A DNA stretch of 64,000 nucleotides from Shewanella khirikhana (GTDB taxonomy: Bacteria; Pseudomonadota; Gammaproteobacteria; Enterobacterales; Shewanellaceae). Under the pieces are notes generated by a model. That model saw only the letters and a program-made list of their open reading frames with translations. It had not been told where the DNA came from and made no database searches. The position numbers and the translations under genes were made by a program. This document shows, piece after piece, positions 14,995 through 24,630 of this stretch (its first letter is position 1; each line of letters starts with the position of its first letter). The stretch spans positions 744,001 to 808,000 of the forward strand of contig NZ_CP020373.1 in assembly GCF_003957745.1 (NCBI RefSeq), in the 5' to 3' direction.

Positions 14995-15092
14995 AAGTGA
15001 CAGAAGGGTTCTGTCACTTACCTTAAAAGCCGCTTCGGTCCTTTCCCCAGGTGAAGCCTGGAAGGCTTGGCTTTAAAGCCGCTCGCAACGCC
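14995..15092 (+). repeat. Perfect hairpin and partial structured repeat, copy D
   Basis: AAGTGACAGAA (14995-15005) pairs perfectly with TTCTGTCACTT (15009-15019) around GGG. From 15040 the tail of the structured repeat recurs: CCTTTCCCC, then AAGCCT-GGA-AGGCTT (15054-15068) as in P5 of copy C, then a degenerate P6. P1-P4 are missing, so this is a fragment. It abuts the 3' end of the protease gene at 15117. Confidence 0.65.
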
Positions 15093-15116
15093 CACCTTTG
15101 CACAACAAACCTTGCT

Positions 15117-16727
15117 TCAGCGAAGCGTGAAAAACGCCGGTTTCCCCTTGTGCCCACGCTGGGGCAGGGTGATGGTTTCGGTGTAGGTGTCGGAGTAGCC
15201 GTCCTCATCGGTGACTGTCAGGCTGACGCGGTAGCTGCCTGCCCGGGGGAATTTGTGCAGCGCGGATGCAGTGCTGGCGCTGTGTCCATCGCCAAAGTCC
15301 CAGCTGTAGCTGAGGCGATTGCCATCTTTGTCGCTGGCCTGGCTGACAAAGCGTGCCCTGAGCCCTAGGGAGACAAAGCTGAAGTCGGAGCTGGGGGGAT
15401 AGTCGGCGTCCAGGGTGATGGCATCGACTGAGGCATCGCCTTTTTCTCCATCGACCTGATAGTCGAGACGAAACTGCACTTTTTGACCAATAAAATCAGC
15501 CAAATCGACCTCGGCCAGCTCCCAGTTGCCGTCGGTATGCTGCGGCCCAGTCATTTGCCAAACCGTCTGCCACGACTGGCCATCGTCCACCGAGGCCTGC
15601 ATCGACAAGTTACCCATATCGGCGCCATACATATTGAAATGAAAGCGCATGCCGGGTGCGGCAACGGCGGTGAAGTCGAAGCAGGGGCTTAACATCACCA
15701 CATGGTCGCCGGCGCTGATGAAGTCGTCCATATTGCTGGTATCGACGTGAATAAAGCTGTGGCCATCCACCGGCTCGTCGGCGCCGGTGCGGGAGGATGA
15801 GGTATCGCTGTCAAAGCGCCAGTTGAAGCGGTTATTTTTCACGTCCTGCACCCAGGGGAAGGCGGCAACTGCGTCGTTGAGATTGAAGCCTTCATGATGG
15901 GGAAAGCCTGTAACTGCGCCTGAGTTGGCACAGGTGGGCACGCTGCGGTTGGCACCGTAGGTATTGAGCAGATGGTACTTGTCGGTGGCGACGATTTTTT
16001 GCATTCGCCGCTGTTGCTGGGCAGAAAAGTGCGTGCGGCAACGGTTGCTGCCGCCGCTCATAAAGTTTGCCGCGTCCGGGGCGTAGGGTACGCCTTCGCT
16101 GTCGAGCAGATCGCCCTGATAAACACAGTTCTGAATGTATTCGTCTTTGTCCGGATCGGCCGGGGTATCTATGATTTTGTCGCCGTATTTCCAGCCTTCC
16201 GGCCCTTGGTGGAGCGAGATGGGGCCGTCGCTGTTGCTTTGGTAGGTGTGCAGCAGGCTTAAGTTGTGGCCAATTTCGTGCACCGGGGTGGTTCGCACCA
16301 GATCCGATGGGTCGACCTCAATGGCGTCGGTGGCTTCGTAGGGCCACCAGGCATGGCCATTCTTACCTTCAAGCTCGGTCACTATGATGTTGTAGCTGTT
16401 CAGCGCAAAGAAGGGCCGCAGTAACTCCTCTTCGTCGGTGTCCCAGCCGTCTTCGGGATTGTGAAAGCCGGGCACATCCTCATTGGTGATATACAGAGTA
16501 TCGCCATGGATAAACTGCAGCCCCATAGGCGCAAACCCCTGATTCAGCTGGTCAATGCCTTGCTGAAGCATCTGTTGTGTGGCCTGCGCTTCTGTACCGG
16601 TTTTATCTTTTGCGGCCACCAAAAAGCGGATGCTTATGGGGCTGTTTTGAGTGGGGGCGGCATGCGCTGCACCAGCCGCTGCGCACAGGGCAGCGAGTGC
16701 CACGATTTTTGAGCGTAAATGTTCCAC
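15117..16727 (-). CDS. Secreted zinc metalloprotease (metzincin-like) with C-terminal PKD domain
   Basis: 536 residues from GTG 16727, with GAGG about eight bases upstream. This start leaves a proper signal peptide ('LRSKIVALAALCAAAGAAHA'); a TTG at 16745 is less likely. The catalytic motif HEIGHNLSLLH (about residues 150-160) is HExxHxxxxxH, with Ser where most metzincins have Gly. A downstream 'NFMSGGSNRC' supplies the Met-turn, a set seen in the M43/pappalysin group. Cysteines in that region suggest disulphides. About residues 280-420 form a beta-sandwich (MAM/jelly-roll-like). The end carries a PKD domain ('SWDFGDGHSAST...SYRVSLTVTDEDG', about 440-525). Probably an extracellular protease. 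The last residues (GKPAFFTLR) lie against repeat copy D, so the C-terminus may have been altered by it. Confidence 0.85.
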   Translation of the reverse strand: MEHLRSKIVALAALCAAAGAAHAAPTQNSPISIRFLVAAKDKTGTEAQATQQMLQQGIDQLNQGFAPMGLQFIHGDTLYITNEDVPGFHNPEDGWDTDEEELLRPFFALNSYNIIVTELEGKNGHAWWPYEATDAIEVDPSDLVRTTPVHEIGHNLSLLHTYQSNSDGPISLHQGPEGWKYGDKIIDTPADPDKDEYIQNCVYQGDLLDSEGVPYAPDAANFMSGGSNRCRTHFSAQQQRRMQKIVATDKYHLLNTYGANRSVPTCANSGAVTGFPHHEGFNLNDAVAAFPWVQDVKNNRFNWRFDSDTSSSRTGADEPVDGHSFIHVDTSNMDDFISAGDHVVMLSPCFDFTAVAAPGMRFHFNMYGADMGNLSMQASVDDGQSWQTVWQMTGPQHTDGNWELAEVDLADFIGQKVQFRLDYQVDGEKGDASVDAITLDADYPPSSDFSFVSLGLRARFVSQASDKDGNRLSYSWDFGDGHSASTASALHKFPRAGSYRVSLTVTDEDGYSDTYTETITLPQRGHKGKPAFFTLR

Positions 16728-17021
16728 TGGATATTCCTCTGTCAACGTTCATCAGGGTGAGTTGGCGCTTGTTATGGTTATGTCGCCTTGTGATTGCGTG
16801 CCCGATGCTTCATCTGACATGGGAGAGCAGACGCTGTAAATTTATCCAACCTCGTTTTTAGGTCGTTTATTTCTCTTTTTCTGGTTGATGGTGCTGTATT
16901 GGGTGGGCTTGTTGTTGGATTTGTCCTTTAATCTACTTATTTGCTGCTCTTTATGGCTGCTGGTTTAATTCAGGGGTTGCCACAGTCCCGGGAACCTAAG
17001 CTGATAGAGGTATTGGGAATA

Positions 17022-17047
17022 AAAAACCAGCCTTATGGCTGGTTTTC
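17022..17047. terminator. Rho-independent terminator after pfaD
   Basis: AAAACCAGCC (17023-17032) / GGCTGGTTTT (17037-17046) with A- and T-tracts on both sides. It closes the minus-strand pfa transcript. The rest of 16728-17095 holds only the protease promoter region; no gene seen. Confidence 0.85.
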
Positions 17048-17095
17048 GTATGTTAGCTTGGCTGGCAACGGGCATAGCTGCCAAAAGCCTCCGCC

Positions 17096-18709
17096 TTAGG
17101 CTAGAGGGTCCAAAGGTCGATAGCGTGCCACCGAAGCAGGTAACACAACGCCCTGTGCCTTGAGGCTATTTACCCGATGTAAATAGGCCGCACCGGTCAA
17201 AAGGTGCAGCGCCAAATCCACTGCGCGGCGCTCGCGGTAATCATCAAGGTAAGTTCCCTTCGACCAGCCGTTAAAGGCCCCCAGTGCTGGGCCTGCCCAG
17301 ATTTGATAATCCATCTCGCGGCCAGCCTCGCCGGTATTCGACCAGCGGCTGGATAGCCCCAGATACCAGCGGAAAATCAGCGCCATCTTGCGCTTCGGGT
17401 TACCCTCGGCGCGCTGAATTTGACTTGGGTCTCGGGCCATAAAGTGCTCCACCGTGCCTTGCCAGATATCATCTAGGCTGGCGCGAAACACCTGGGCTTC
17501 AAGCTTGGTACGCTCATCGGCTGGAATGGCCTCGATGCTGTCATAGCGGCTGTAAATCTCATACAGCTTGTTGGCGCGCATCGGGAACAGGGTGCCACGT
17601 TTGACCACCTGCAGCTTCACGCCCATCTCGAACATGTCGGCGGCAGGAGCCATGGTCACATCGGCCATCTCTGTGGTGGCCAGCAGCTTTCGGGTGTGTT
17701 CGCTGGCACCGGCCTCGATACAGGCCTGATTGATGGAGCCGGTGACGATAAAATCCGCGCCCATGTTAAAGGCCGCCAGCGCCGCATCCGGGGTGCCTAT
17801 ACCGCCGCCAGCGCCGACGCGGATGGGGGTGGCAAAGGCGTGCTGGGCTTGCAGCTCGTCTCTGAGCGCCAGAATGGTGGGCAGCAGAGTCACCAGCGGG
17901 CGGTTGTCGGTGTGGCCGCCGGAGTCGGCTTCGGCGGTGATGTCATCGGCCATGGGCACCAGTAGGGCAAGCTCGGCCTGCTCGGCGCTGATATGGCCCT
18001 CGGCTACCAAGGCATCGAGCATTTTTTTCGGCGCACTCTTCATAAAGTGGCTCGCGACCTCGGTGCGGCTGATTTTGGCGATAACTTTGTTTTTAATGAC
18101 GATATTGCCATCTTTATCGCGGCTTAAGCCTGCGGCGCGGTAGCGTACTATGTGCGGGGTCAGCGCCAAAAAGGCCGAGGCTTCTACCGTGTGTACGCCG
18201 TGTTTTAAATAGAGTTCCACCGCGCCTTGCTCCAGCGCAGGTTCACTGGGGCTGTGGATGAGGTTAAAGGCGTAGGGGCCATGGGGCAGCTCGGCCTGAA
18301 TGCGCTTGATGGCGGCTTCAACCCGTGCGGGCACCAGACCTGCGGCGCCAAAGGAGCACAGGATGCCTGCTTTACCAAGCGCAATTACCAACTCTTCCGA
18401 GGCAATGCCATTGGCCATGGCGCCGGCGTAGTAGGCGTATTTTACCCCGTGGCAGCGGCGAAAATCCTCACTGCCAAGCTCGGTGGCGGCAAAGGGCGCG
18501 GCAAAGGCGGCAACCGGCAGTAGCCCAGGCTTTCGGCCTTGGTCGGGTTGAGCCGCTGCAGCCTCGTGGCTGAGGCAAAGCTCATCACCGGGTAATTTGG
18601 CCACATACAGGGGCTTATTCAGCTCAAGCAATGCCGACTTGAAGGCGTCCACATGGCTTATGCCCGAGGCTTGGTCTATGGCCCATGGCCAGTTAAAGGC
18701 TGTGCTCAT
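17096..18709 (-). CDS. pfaD: PfaD, trans-acting enoyl reductase of PUFA synthase
   Basis: 537 residues; FMN-dependent TIM-barrel enoyl reductase of the nitronate monooxygenase/FabK-like group. It reduces the enoyl intermediates that are not kept as cis double bonds during polyunsaturated fatty acid synthesis. Diagnostic stretches are 'GAMANGIASEELVIALGKAGILCSFGAAG' (flavin-binding N-terminal part), 'IRVGAGGGIGTPDAALAAFNMGADFIVTGSINQ' (phosphate-binding strands) and the C-terminal 'WYLGLSSRWSNTGE'. Length matches other PfaD proteins (about 540). Last gene of pfaA-B-C-D, 77 bp after pfaC, with a terminator behind it. An AAGAGAG stretch precedes the ATG. High confidence from family identity and context. 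Confidence 0.96.
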   Translation of the reverse strand: MSTAFNWPWAIDQASGISHVDAFKSALLELNKPLYVAKLPGDELCLSHEAAAAQPDQGRKPGLLPVAAFAAPFAATELGSEDFRRCHGVKYAYYAGAMANGIASEELVIALGKAGILCSFGAAGLVPARVEAAIKRIQAELPHGPYAFNLIHSPSEPALEQGAVELYLKHGVHTVEASAFLALTPHIVRYRAAGLSRDKDGNIVIKNKVIAKISRTEVASHFMKSAPKKMLDALVAEGHISAEQAELALLVPMADDITAEADSGGHTDNRPLVTLLPTILALRDELQAQHAFATPIRVGAGGGIGTPDAALAAFNMGADFIVTGSINQACIEAGASEHTRKLLATTEMADVTMAPAADMFEMGVKLQVVKRGTLFPMRANKLYEIYSRYDSIEAIPADERTKLEAQVFRASLDDIWQGTVEHFMARDPSQIQRAEGNPKRKMALIFRWYLGLSSRWSNTGEAGREMDYQIWAGPALGAFNGWSKGTYLDDYRERRAVDLALHLLTGAAYLHRVNSLKAQGVVLPASVARYRPLDPLA

Positions 18710-18786
18710 CTGTACTCTCTTTTAGGCGCCGAAGCGCCGTGTTTATTCTTGTAAATTTGCGGTTTAGCTGGCGTATTCATCGCCCC

Positions 18787-21700
18787 TCAGGCTTCTTCAA
18801 TGGCAAGCGCCAGGTCGCTGATTTCGTAAATGCGCAGGCCATCTTTGGCAAGCCAGGCGTCGGCCGTGAGGGTGACGCGGCCTGTTTCCCTTTCAACGGC
18901 GGTGATGTGCAGCTCCAGCGACATCTGCCTGTTTAGCGGGCTGATTTGGCCACGGTATTTCCACTTCACACGGCTTAGGCAGTGATTAAAGCGCGGATTA
19001 GCAAACTCATTCCCAAGACCCGCATCCAGCGCGAAGCTTGAAAGCAGCTCGATAATGGCCTCAACCCCCAAAGAGCCCGGCATCACAGGATCCTGATGGA
19101 AGTGGAAGCGGAAGAACCAGTCGCTTGGGTCAATGGTGCGCTCGCCGTACACATAGCCAAGGCCCGCCTTGCCGCCGCCGCGAACGATATCCACCTTGTC
19201 GACAAAGTTCAGGCGGCCGCCGGGCAGGCGCAGATGGGGCTTGCCGGGGGCGGCCCGATACAGGGCGCAGCTGTCGTCGCGAAGCTTATAGCTGATGTCG
19301 GGGCTGAGGTTCTTTTCTTCAATCCAGGGCGTGGTGATTTTGCCGTTATCCAGCCCCAACTGGTGGGTAAGCGCCTCTGCCTTGAAGTAACCAAACACTG
19401 CCTTGCCCTCATAGAAGGGCTCACCGTCTGCCGCCAGCGCAAAGCTGAAGGTCTGGATGATATTGGTGCCGGACATCACTGTGCTTAACAGGCGCGAGTC
19501 GTTGCTGATGGTCTTGCCGCGAAGGTCTATGTCTTTAATGAGCGTGCCTTCGCCATCGAGATTACGGAAAAACAGTTCAAGCCCCGGGAAGCCCAGGGTG
19601 GTGCCCATATAGCCCGAGATAAAGCCGTTTGGCTGCAGGGCGATTTCCATCAAAATGGAGTAGGGCATGCGCGCCGGATGGCTGTTTTCGGCAAAATACC
19701 AGGCCTTGGGTGGCACTTCGTACTCGCCGAGGCAGGATGCAGGGGATTTGAAATCGCCGCGCTTACCGTTAACTTCCACCACCCGGGTGGTGAGCTGCAA
19801 GTCACCGCAGGGGGTGCGCGGCGGAATAAGGCCACGGTACACGGCGAACTCGGGCCCGAAGCAGTTTTCGATATTGCCGGTGGCAAACTCGAACAGGTGC
19901 CAGGGGGTGAAGGGCACTGAATCCGGGGAGCGATTTGCCGATTTTGCTGAATTGTCTGTCGTCAGCGGCGCTTCGATATGCTTCACCGGCACCACCCCTT
20001 TGATTGGCGTGGCGCTCAAGTCTGGCTCATGGGTCATCAGCGGCGCATCGATGGATGCCTGACGGCCTTCGAGCAGTGCCTTGTTCACATTAGCGGCAGT
20101 GTTATCTCTGGCGGAGCCATAACGATGACAATCCTCATCTTCCTTGAGCATTACCCCCAGGTTTTGGAAGTCCACCACCACTTTACCGTCGAGGATGATT
20201 TCGATATTGGCCTTGGCCCAGGGGGAGGGGGTAAGGCCTATGTCGGTGACTTCCATGCGGTAGCTTAGGCGATTGGACTGGGGCAGTACCTGACCGCGGC
20301 AGCGCACCTTTTGCGGCGCATCCTTTAATGGCTGGAAACGGCCATTTTTGGTGAGTTTGTGCAGCCCCAGGTGCAGCATGTAAAACTGCAGCAGCTGACC
20401 ACAGCCTTCGGCCATCAGTGAGCCTGCCATCACCTGATCGTCTTTGAAATGACAGGGGAAATACCAGTGGTCCGGCTCAAGCTGCTTATGGCCTTCAATA
20501 AGGCCAAGGCCCCAGGCGCCGCCGCTGACATCCACCTTGCTCACTTCTTCAATCATCAAAAACTTTTCAGAAGCAAAACAGATGGATGGCTGATGGAAGC
20601 CCAAATCGTGGCTTGGACCGAAGCAGCCCGCCACATCGGCGGCGAGCAGCCGCGACACCTTATCGTAACCAAACTGGGTTTTATCGCAGGCAATCAGCGG
20701 CGTGAAGCTACGTGGATTGGCCATGGCGGCGCTGCGCTGTTTGATTTCATCTTCGGTGCGGATAACCCCTTTGCCGTCGGCAAGCTCGGCGTCGGTAAAG
20801 AAACCGGCGCAGCCGCCATCCATCTTGAGGATAAGCCTGTCGCCCACGAAGCACTCGTAGGAGAAGAAAAACAGCAGGGTGTCGCCGTTGCGGGCGTAGT
20901 TATTGATGGAGATATCGTACCTTAGGGTATCGCCTCCACGGGGCAGGTCACCAAGGAAGGTAAGGGTGCAGTCCAGCAGGCGATAAACCCGCTCGCCCTT
21001 GTTTTCAAGGTCGATGCCGAGGAAGGAGATAAGCATCAGATCGCACTGACCCGATTCCACCGCTACCGCCCAGGGGATCTGGCCGTCCACCAGATAGGGC
21101 GCGTCCACCGGGATATCGTATTCGGTGGTCATGGTGCTTGGCTTATATTCGCCAAGCTTGGCATTGAGTTTGGTCACCCGCGACACCAGCAGATAGTCTG
21201 TGGTGGGCAGTCGTACCCGGCGCTTGTAACTGTCGATAATGGCGTAATCGGGGCCAAACACAGGGGCGATATCGCCCTCGGCGTACTCAACCAAATCGGC
21301 ATAATCCCAGATGCAGTCTTTCACCGCTTGGCTTAATGGTTTTTGTGCCGCTTGGTTTACTGTTTTTTGTGCCGCTTGGCTAAGCGGCTTTTGTGCAACT
21401 GCGGCTGGTGTTGCCAGCTGGGCCTTGGGCAGGCTCGCTTCCACCTTGGGCAGACTGATCTCCACCTTCGGCAAGCTAACTTGCAGCGGCTTATTCTCGC
21501 TCACCGCCGCAGCGATGGCGGCATTGTTTATCTCACCCCTGCTTATCTCACTAAAGCTGCCCGCCATCAGGGCGCGGGCGAGTTTAAGCCCGGCCTCGCG
21601 GCTTTGCAAAAATGCCTGATGGGCTTCGAGGGCCGCCAGATGATTCTGCACGCTTGGGCCGCTTAGCTGCTGATTGCCTAGGGCTGGGGTGCCAAGAGAC

Positions 21701-24630
21701 GGGCTGGCAAGGGCTGGGCTGCCAACAGCCTGCGGGCCTGGCGCCATGGATTGGGCGTTATTCTCAGATTGGTTGTTCATTAGTTTATGAGCAGGGGCTG
21801 TTTGAGCCGGGCTTAGGTTATCTGATACGGGCGCGGTGGCCTGAGCATGGGCCAGCTTGGCGCGAATGTCGGCCTCGAAGGGCAGCTCGGCGGTTAAAAT
21901 ATGCTGGGCGATGTCGCGCCCGCCCAGGCTGATTTGCTGAATAAGGGTTCTGCAGGTCTGGGGCTTTGCAACACCATTGCTTCCAGCACCATTCTTTTCT
22001 GTACCAGTACCTGAGCCACTGGCTATGCCATTTTCAATGCGCTGCTGCAGCAAAAGGCGCTGCGACTCGCTTAGGCTCATGCCAAGCACTGCGCTGTGGC
22101 GCTCACCATCCTGCAGCACCCTGGCGCTGCCGAGTTTGCCCTGCTGCATGTTCAGCAGGCCGTGAATAAGGCTTGCCATACCGGCAGCGGCAAAGCTGTG
22201 GCCGAGGCGCGCACTGGCGCTTGGAGCCTTGAGCGGGTAGCCGCCCCGCACGCTTGGGCTGTGTTCAATCAAACAGCTGTGGTCCAGCGCATCGGCCTCG
22301 ACAAATTCCGGGGCGCCAAGGGTGGCGTAGCTTTGCGATGATGTGCCGGGTGATGTATCAGTGCTGGCTTTCAGCACCAAAGCTCCTGCGCCTTCACCCG
22401 GGGCAAGCCCCATCGCTTTCAGGGCGGCCTGATGATGCAGCACTTTCTCGGCCGAGCCGGAGAGGTCGACTGCGGCAATCACAATGGCATCGAGTTTGTT
22501 GGCCAGCTGTGAGTCAGTGCTTGCCAGCAGGTTTTGCGCCACTTCGATGGCGCGGGCCACCGACAGCTCGCCCGCCGAAATGGTAAAGGCGGGGCCACTG
22601 AAATCCCACAGGCTTGCGACCCGCGAGGCCATGATATTGCCGATGTAACTGGTGTACTGATTCAGGCTCGCTGACGGCAGCACCGCATCCATGGCGAGTT
22701 TCTCAAGCGCACTGTATTCATCATCTGAAAGTGCGATGCCCGCAGCCTCGAGGCTCTGGGCAATCTGGCTGTGCAGATTCACCCGGCCGCGGAACTGGTG
22801 CAGCTCAAGCTCGGTTTCCATGGCGACCAGCACGGCCACATTGCTGCCGGGGGCGAGTTTGGCATCGCGAATAGCCTCGTCGGCCACTTTCATCAGCAAC
22901 AGCTGCTGGGCCACCAACCTGTCATTGGGGTGAGGCGGCAGCTTAAAGCGCAGGAAATCCAGCTCAAAACTGTCGATATAGCCGCCCTCTGGCGCGCTGG
23001 AGCCGTCTGCTACCAGCGATTCAAGCCCTTTCCAGCGGCTCTTGCCGGGGGTGGCGGGCAGGGGGATAAGCGCGGTTTTATCTTCAGCAATCAAGCTGTT
23101 AATCGCCTTGAGGCTGTCTGCTTTGCCAAAGTGGGCGCCAATGCCTGAGATTTCAAATGCTTGCGGGGCGCTGAGTATGGAGGATACGGCGGCAGATTCT
23201 GCATTAGCCTCGGTCAGAGCATCGGGGGACTCCAGCACCAAATGGGCATTACAGCCGCCAAAACCGAACACCGACAGACCTGCCAGCGGCGCGCTGTTGC
23301 CGGTTTTTTGCGGCCAGCTTATGCATTCAGCCGGGATTTGTGCCTCGCCAAACAGGCCATTAGGGGATGAAATGGGGCTTTGCAGCCGCACACTTGGTGG
23401 CAGCAGCTTGTGCTTCATTGCCAGCATCAGCTTGATGATGCCGGGCATGCCTGCGGCGGTAAGCAGATGGGTCAGGTTGGATTTTACCGAGCCAATCTTG
23501 GGGGCCGCGCTGCCATCAAGATGCTTTTCGAAAAACTGCTCGAGGGAACTCAGCTCGACTTTATCGCCAAGTGGCGTGCCGGTGGCGTGGCACTCGACAA
23601 CCTCCACTTCGGCCGGGCTTATACCGCTGTCATCATAAGCGCGCTCGAAGGCTTTGACCTGGCCTTTGCTGGCCGGGCTTAACACAAACTGGCCGCGGCC
23701 ATCGTTGGACAGGCCGACACCACGAATGATGCCGTGAACTGTGTCGCCATCACGGATGGCATCATCGAGGCGCTTTAACGCCAGCATGCCTGCGCCTTCT
23801 CCGGCAAAGAGACCGCCGGTGTTTTTATCCAGCGGCGCCGAAAACCCGGCTTCGGGGAAGGCGTGGAAAATTGAAAAGCCCATGCTGATAAAGAAGGGGT
23901 CGGCACCGCTCACAGCGCCAGCCAACATCAGGTCGGCCTTGCCGGTGGCAAGGTAATCGCAGGCAAGCTTGATGGCGTACACCGAACTTGCGCAGGCGGC
24001 ATCGAGGCTTAACTGTGGCCCTTCAAGGCCCAGACTCTCGGCAATCATGGCCGAGGCATCGGCGGCGGTTTCCTGCTGCCAGGGGGCTGCTGCGCCCTGG
24101 CTTTCTGCATTAAAGGGCTGCAGCGTGGGGAAGCCCGGTAACCTTTGTTTGAGCGCCTGCTCGACCCGCTGGTGATAGAGCGGGATCATGGCGCGGTTGG
24201 AGGCCCTGGTCGGAAACGACAGGGTGCCCATGATAACCCCGGTGCGACTGGCATCGAGCTTGACGCCAAGGCTCACCTGTTTGGCTACATCGAGCGCCCA
24301 CAGCTGATGTTCATCGAGCTGGCTTGCAAGTGCTGCCATGTCGCCGGCAGGTTTGGCAAAGCCCTCGGGGCTGAAGCGGAAACCGTCAACATAGCCGCCC
24401 TTATCGCAGTAGAAGCGATCGCTTTGACCCTGCTCGCCAAGGTAGGCGGCCACGGGCGCGCCCAGTTTGGCATCGCTTAACTGGGTGTGGGCATCGCGGC
24501 CAGCTTTTATCAGTTCCCAAAAGGCATCGATATTCTCGGCGCCCGGGAAGCGGCCCGCCATGGCAACCACGGCAATGGGGCAGGCTACTGAGTGTGTCTG
24601 CCGGGTGTTATTTTTGGTTTTATGGCTCAA
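18787..24630 (-). CDS. pfaC: PfaC, KS-CLF-DH-DH subunit of PUFA synthase
   Basis: 1947 residues. Domain order: ketosynthase (about 15-470; active Cys213 in 'LDAACASSVY'), a second ketosynthase-like chain-length factor (about 540-870) and two FabA-like dehydratases. In the chain-length factor the nucleophile position reads 'ISAGELSVARA' without Cys. The dehydratases carry 'CHFKDDQVMAGSL' (His1394) and 'FHQDPVMPGSL' (His1845). The DH domains dehydrate and isomerise 3-hydroxyacyl chains to set cis double bonds; KS/CLF extends the chain. A Pro/Ala/Gln-rich linker with repeated 'LPKVE/AS' units (about 1060-1110) separates the KS and DH halves. Its start overlaps the pfaB stop by four bases (ATGA), so translation is coupled. 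Full-length, no frameshift seen. Confidence 0.97.
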   Translation of the reverse strand: MSHKTKNNTRQTHSVACPIAVVAMAGRFPGAENIDAFWELIKAGRDAHTQLSDAKLGAPVAAYLGEQGQSDRFYCDKGGYVDGFRFSPEGFAKPAGDMAALASQLDEHQLWALDVAKQVSLGVKLDASRTGVIMGTLSFPTRASNRAMIPLYHQRVEQALKQRLPGFPTLQPFNAESQGAAAPWQQETAADASAMIAESLGLEGPQLSLDAACASSVYAIKLACDYLATGKADLMLAGAVSGADPFFISMGFSIFHAFPEAGFSAPLDKNTGGLFAGEGAGMLALKRLDDAIRDGDTVHGIIRGVGLSNDGRGQFVLSPASKGQVKAFERAYDDSGISPAEVEVVECHATGTPLGDKVELSSLEQFFEKHLDGSAAPKIGSVKSNLTHLLTAAGMPGIIKLMLAMKHKLLPPSVRLQSPISSPNGLFGEAQIPAECISWPQKTGNSAPLAGLSVFGFGGCNAHLVLESPDALTEANAESAAVSSILSAPQAFEISGIGAHFGKADSLKAINSLIAEDKTALIPLPATPGKSRWKGLESLVADGSSAPEGGYIDSFELDFLRFKLPPHPNDRLVAQQLLLMKVADEAIRDAKLAPGSNVAVLVAMETELELHQFRGRVNLHSQIAQSLEAAGIALSDDEYSALEKLAMDAVLPSASLNQYTSYIGNIMASRVASLWDFSGPAFTISAGELSVARAIEVAQNLLASTDSQLANKLDAIVIAAVDLSGSAEKVLHHQAALKAMGLAPGEGAGALVLKASTDTSPGTSSQSYATLGAPEFVEADALDHSCLIEHSPSVRGGYPLKAPSASARLGHSFAAAGMASLIHGLLNMQQGKLGSARVLQDGERHSAVLGMSLSESQRLLLQQRIENGIASGSGTGTEKNGAGSNGVAKPQTCRTLIQQISLGGRDIAQHILTAELPFEADIRAKLAHAQATAPVSDNLSPAQTAPAHKLMNNQSENNAQSMAPGPQAVGSPALASPSLGTPALGNQQLSGPSVQNHLAALEAHQAFLQSREAGLKLARALMAGSFSEISRGEINNAAIAAAVSENKPLQVSLPKVEISLPKVEASLPKAQLATPAAVAQKPLSQAAQKTVNQAAQKPLSQAVKDCIWDYADLVEYAEGDIAPVFGPDYAIIDSYKRRVRLPTTDYLLVSRVTKLNAKLGEYKPSTMTTEYDIPVDAPYLVDGQIPWAVAVESGQCDLMLISFLGIDLENKGERVYRLLDCTLTFLGDLPRGGDTLRYDISINNYARNGDTLLFFFSYECFVGDRLILKMDGGCAGFFTDAELADGKGVIRTEDEIKQRSAAMANPRSFTPLIACDKTQFGYDKVSRLLAADVAGCFGPSHDLGFHQPSICFASEKFLMIEEVSKVDVSGGAWGLGLIEGHKQLEPDHWYFPCHFKDDQVMAGSLMAEGCGQLLQFYMLHLGLHKLTKNGRFQPLKDAPQKVRCRGQVLPQSNRLSYRMEVTDIGLTPSPWAKANIEIILDGKVVVDFQNLGVMLKEDEDCHRYGSARDNTAANVNKALLEGRQASIDAPLMTHEPDLSATPIKGVVPVKHIEAPLTTDNSAKSANRSPDSVPFTPWHLFEFATGNIENCFGPEFAVYRGLIPPRTPCGDLQLTTRVVEVNGKRGDFKSPASCLGEYEVPPKAWYFAENSHPARMPYSILMEIALQPNGFISGYMGTTLGFPGLELFFRNLDGEGTLIKDIDLRGKTISNDSRLLSTVMSGTNIIQTFSFALAADGEPFYEGKAVFGYFKAEALTHQLGLDNGKITTPWIEEKNLSPDISYKLRDDSCALYRAAPGKPHLRLPGGRLNFVDKVDIVRGGGKAGLGYVYGERTIDPSDWFFRFHFHQDPVMPGSLGVEAIIELLSSFALDAGLGNEFANPRFNHCLSRVKWKYRGQISPLNRQMSLELHITAVERETGRVTLTADAWLAKDGLRIYEISDLALAIEEA

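Noticed and set aside
22561..22600. Loss of the active-site Cys in the second ketosynthase domain of PfaC as a mutation
   Set aside because: This is the normal state of the chain-length factor domain in PfaC proteins.
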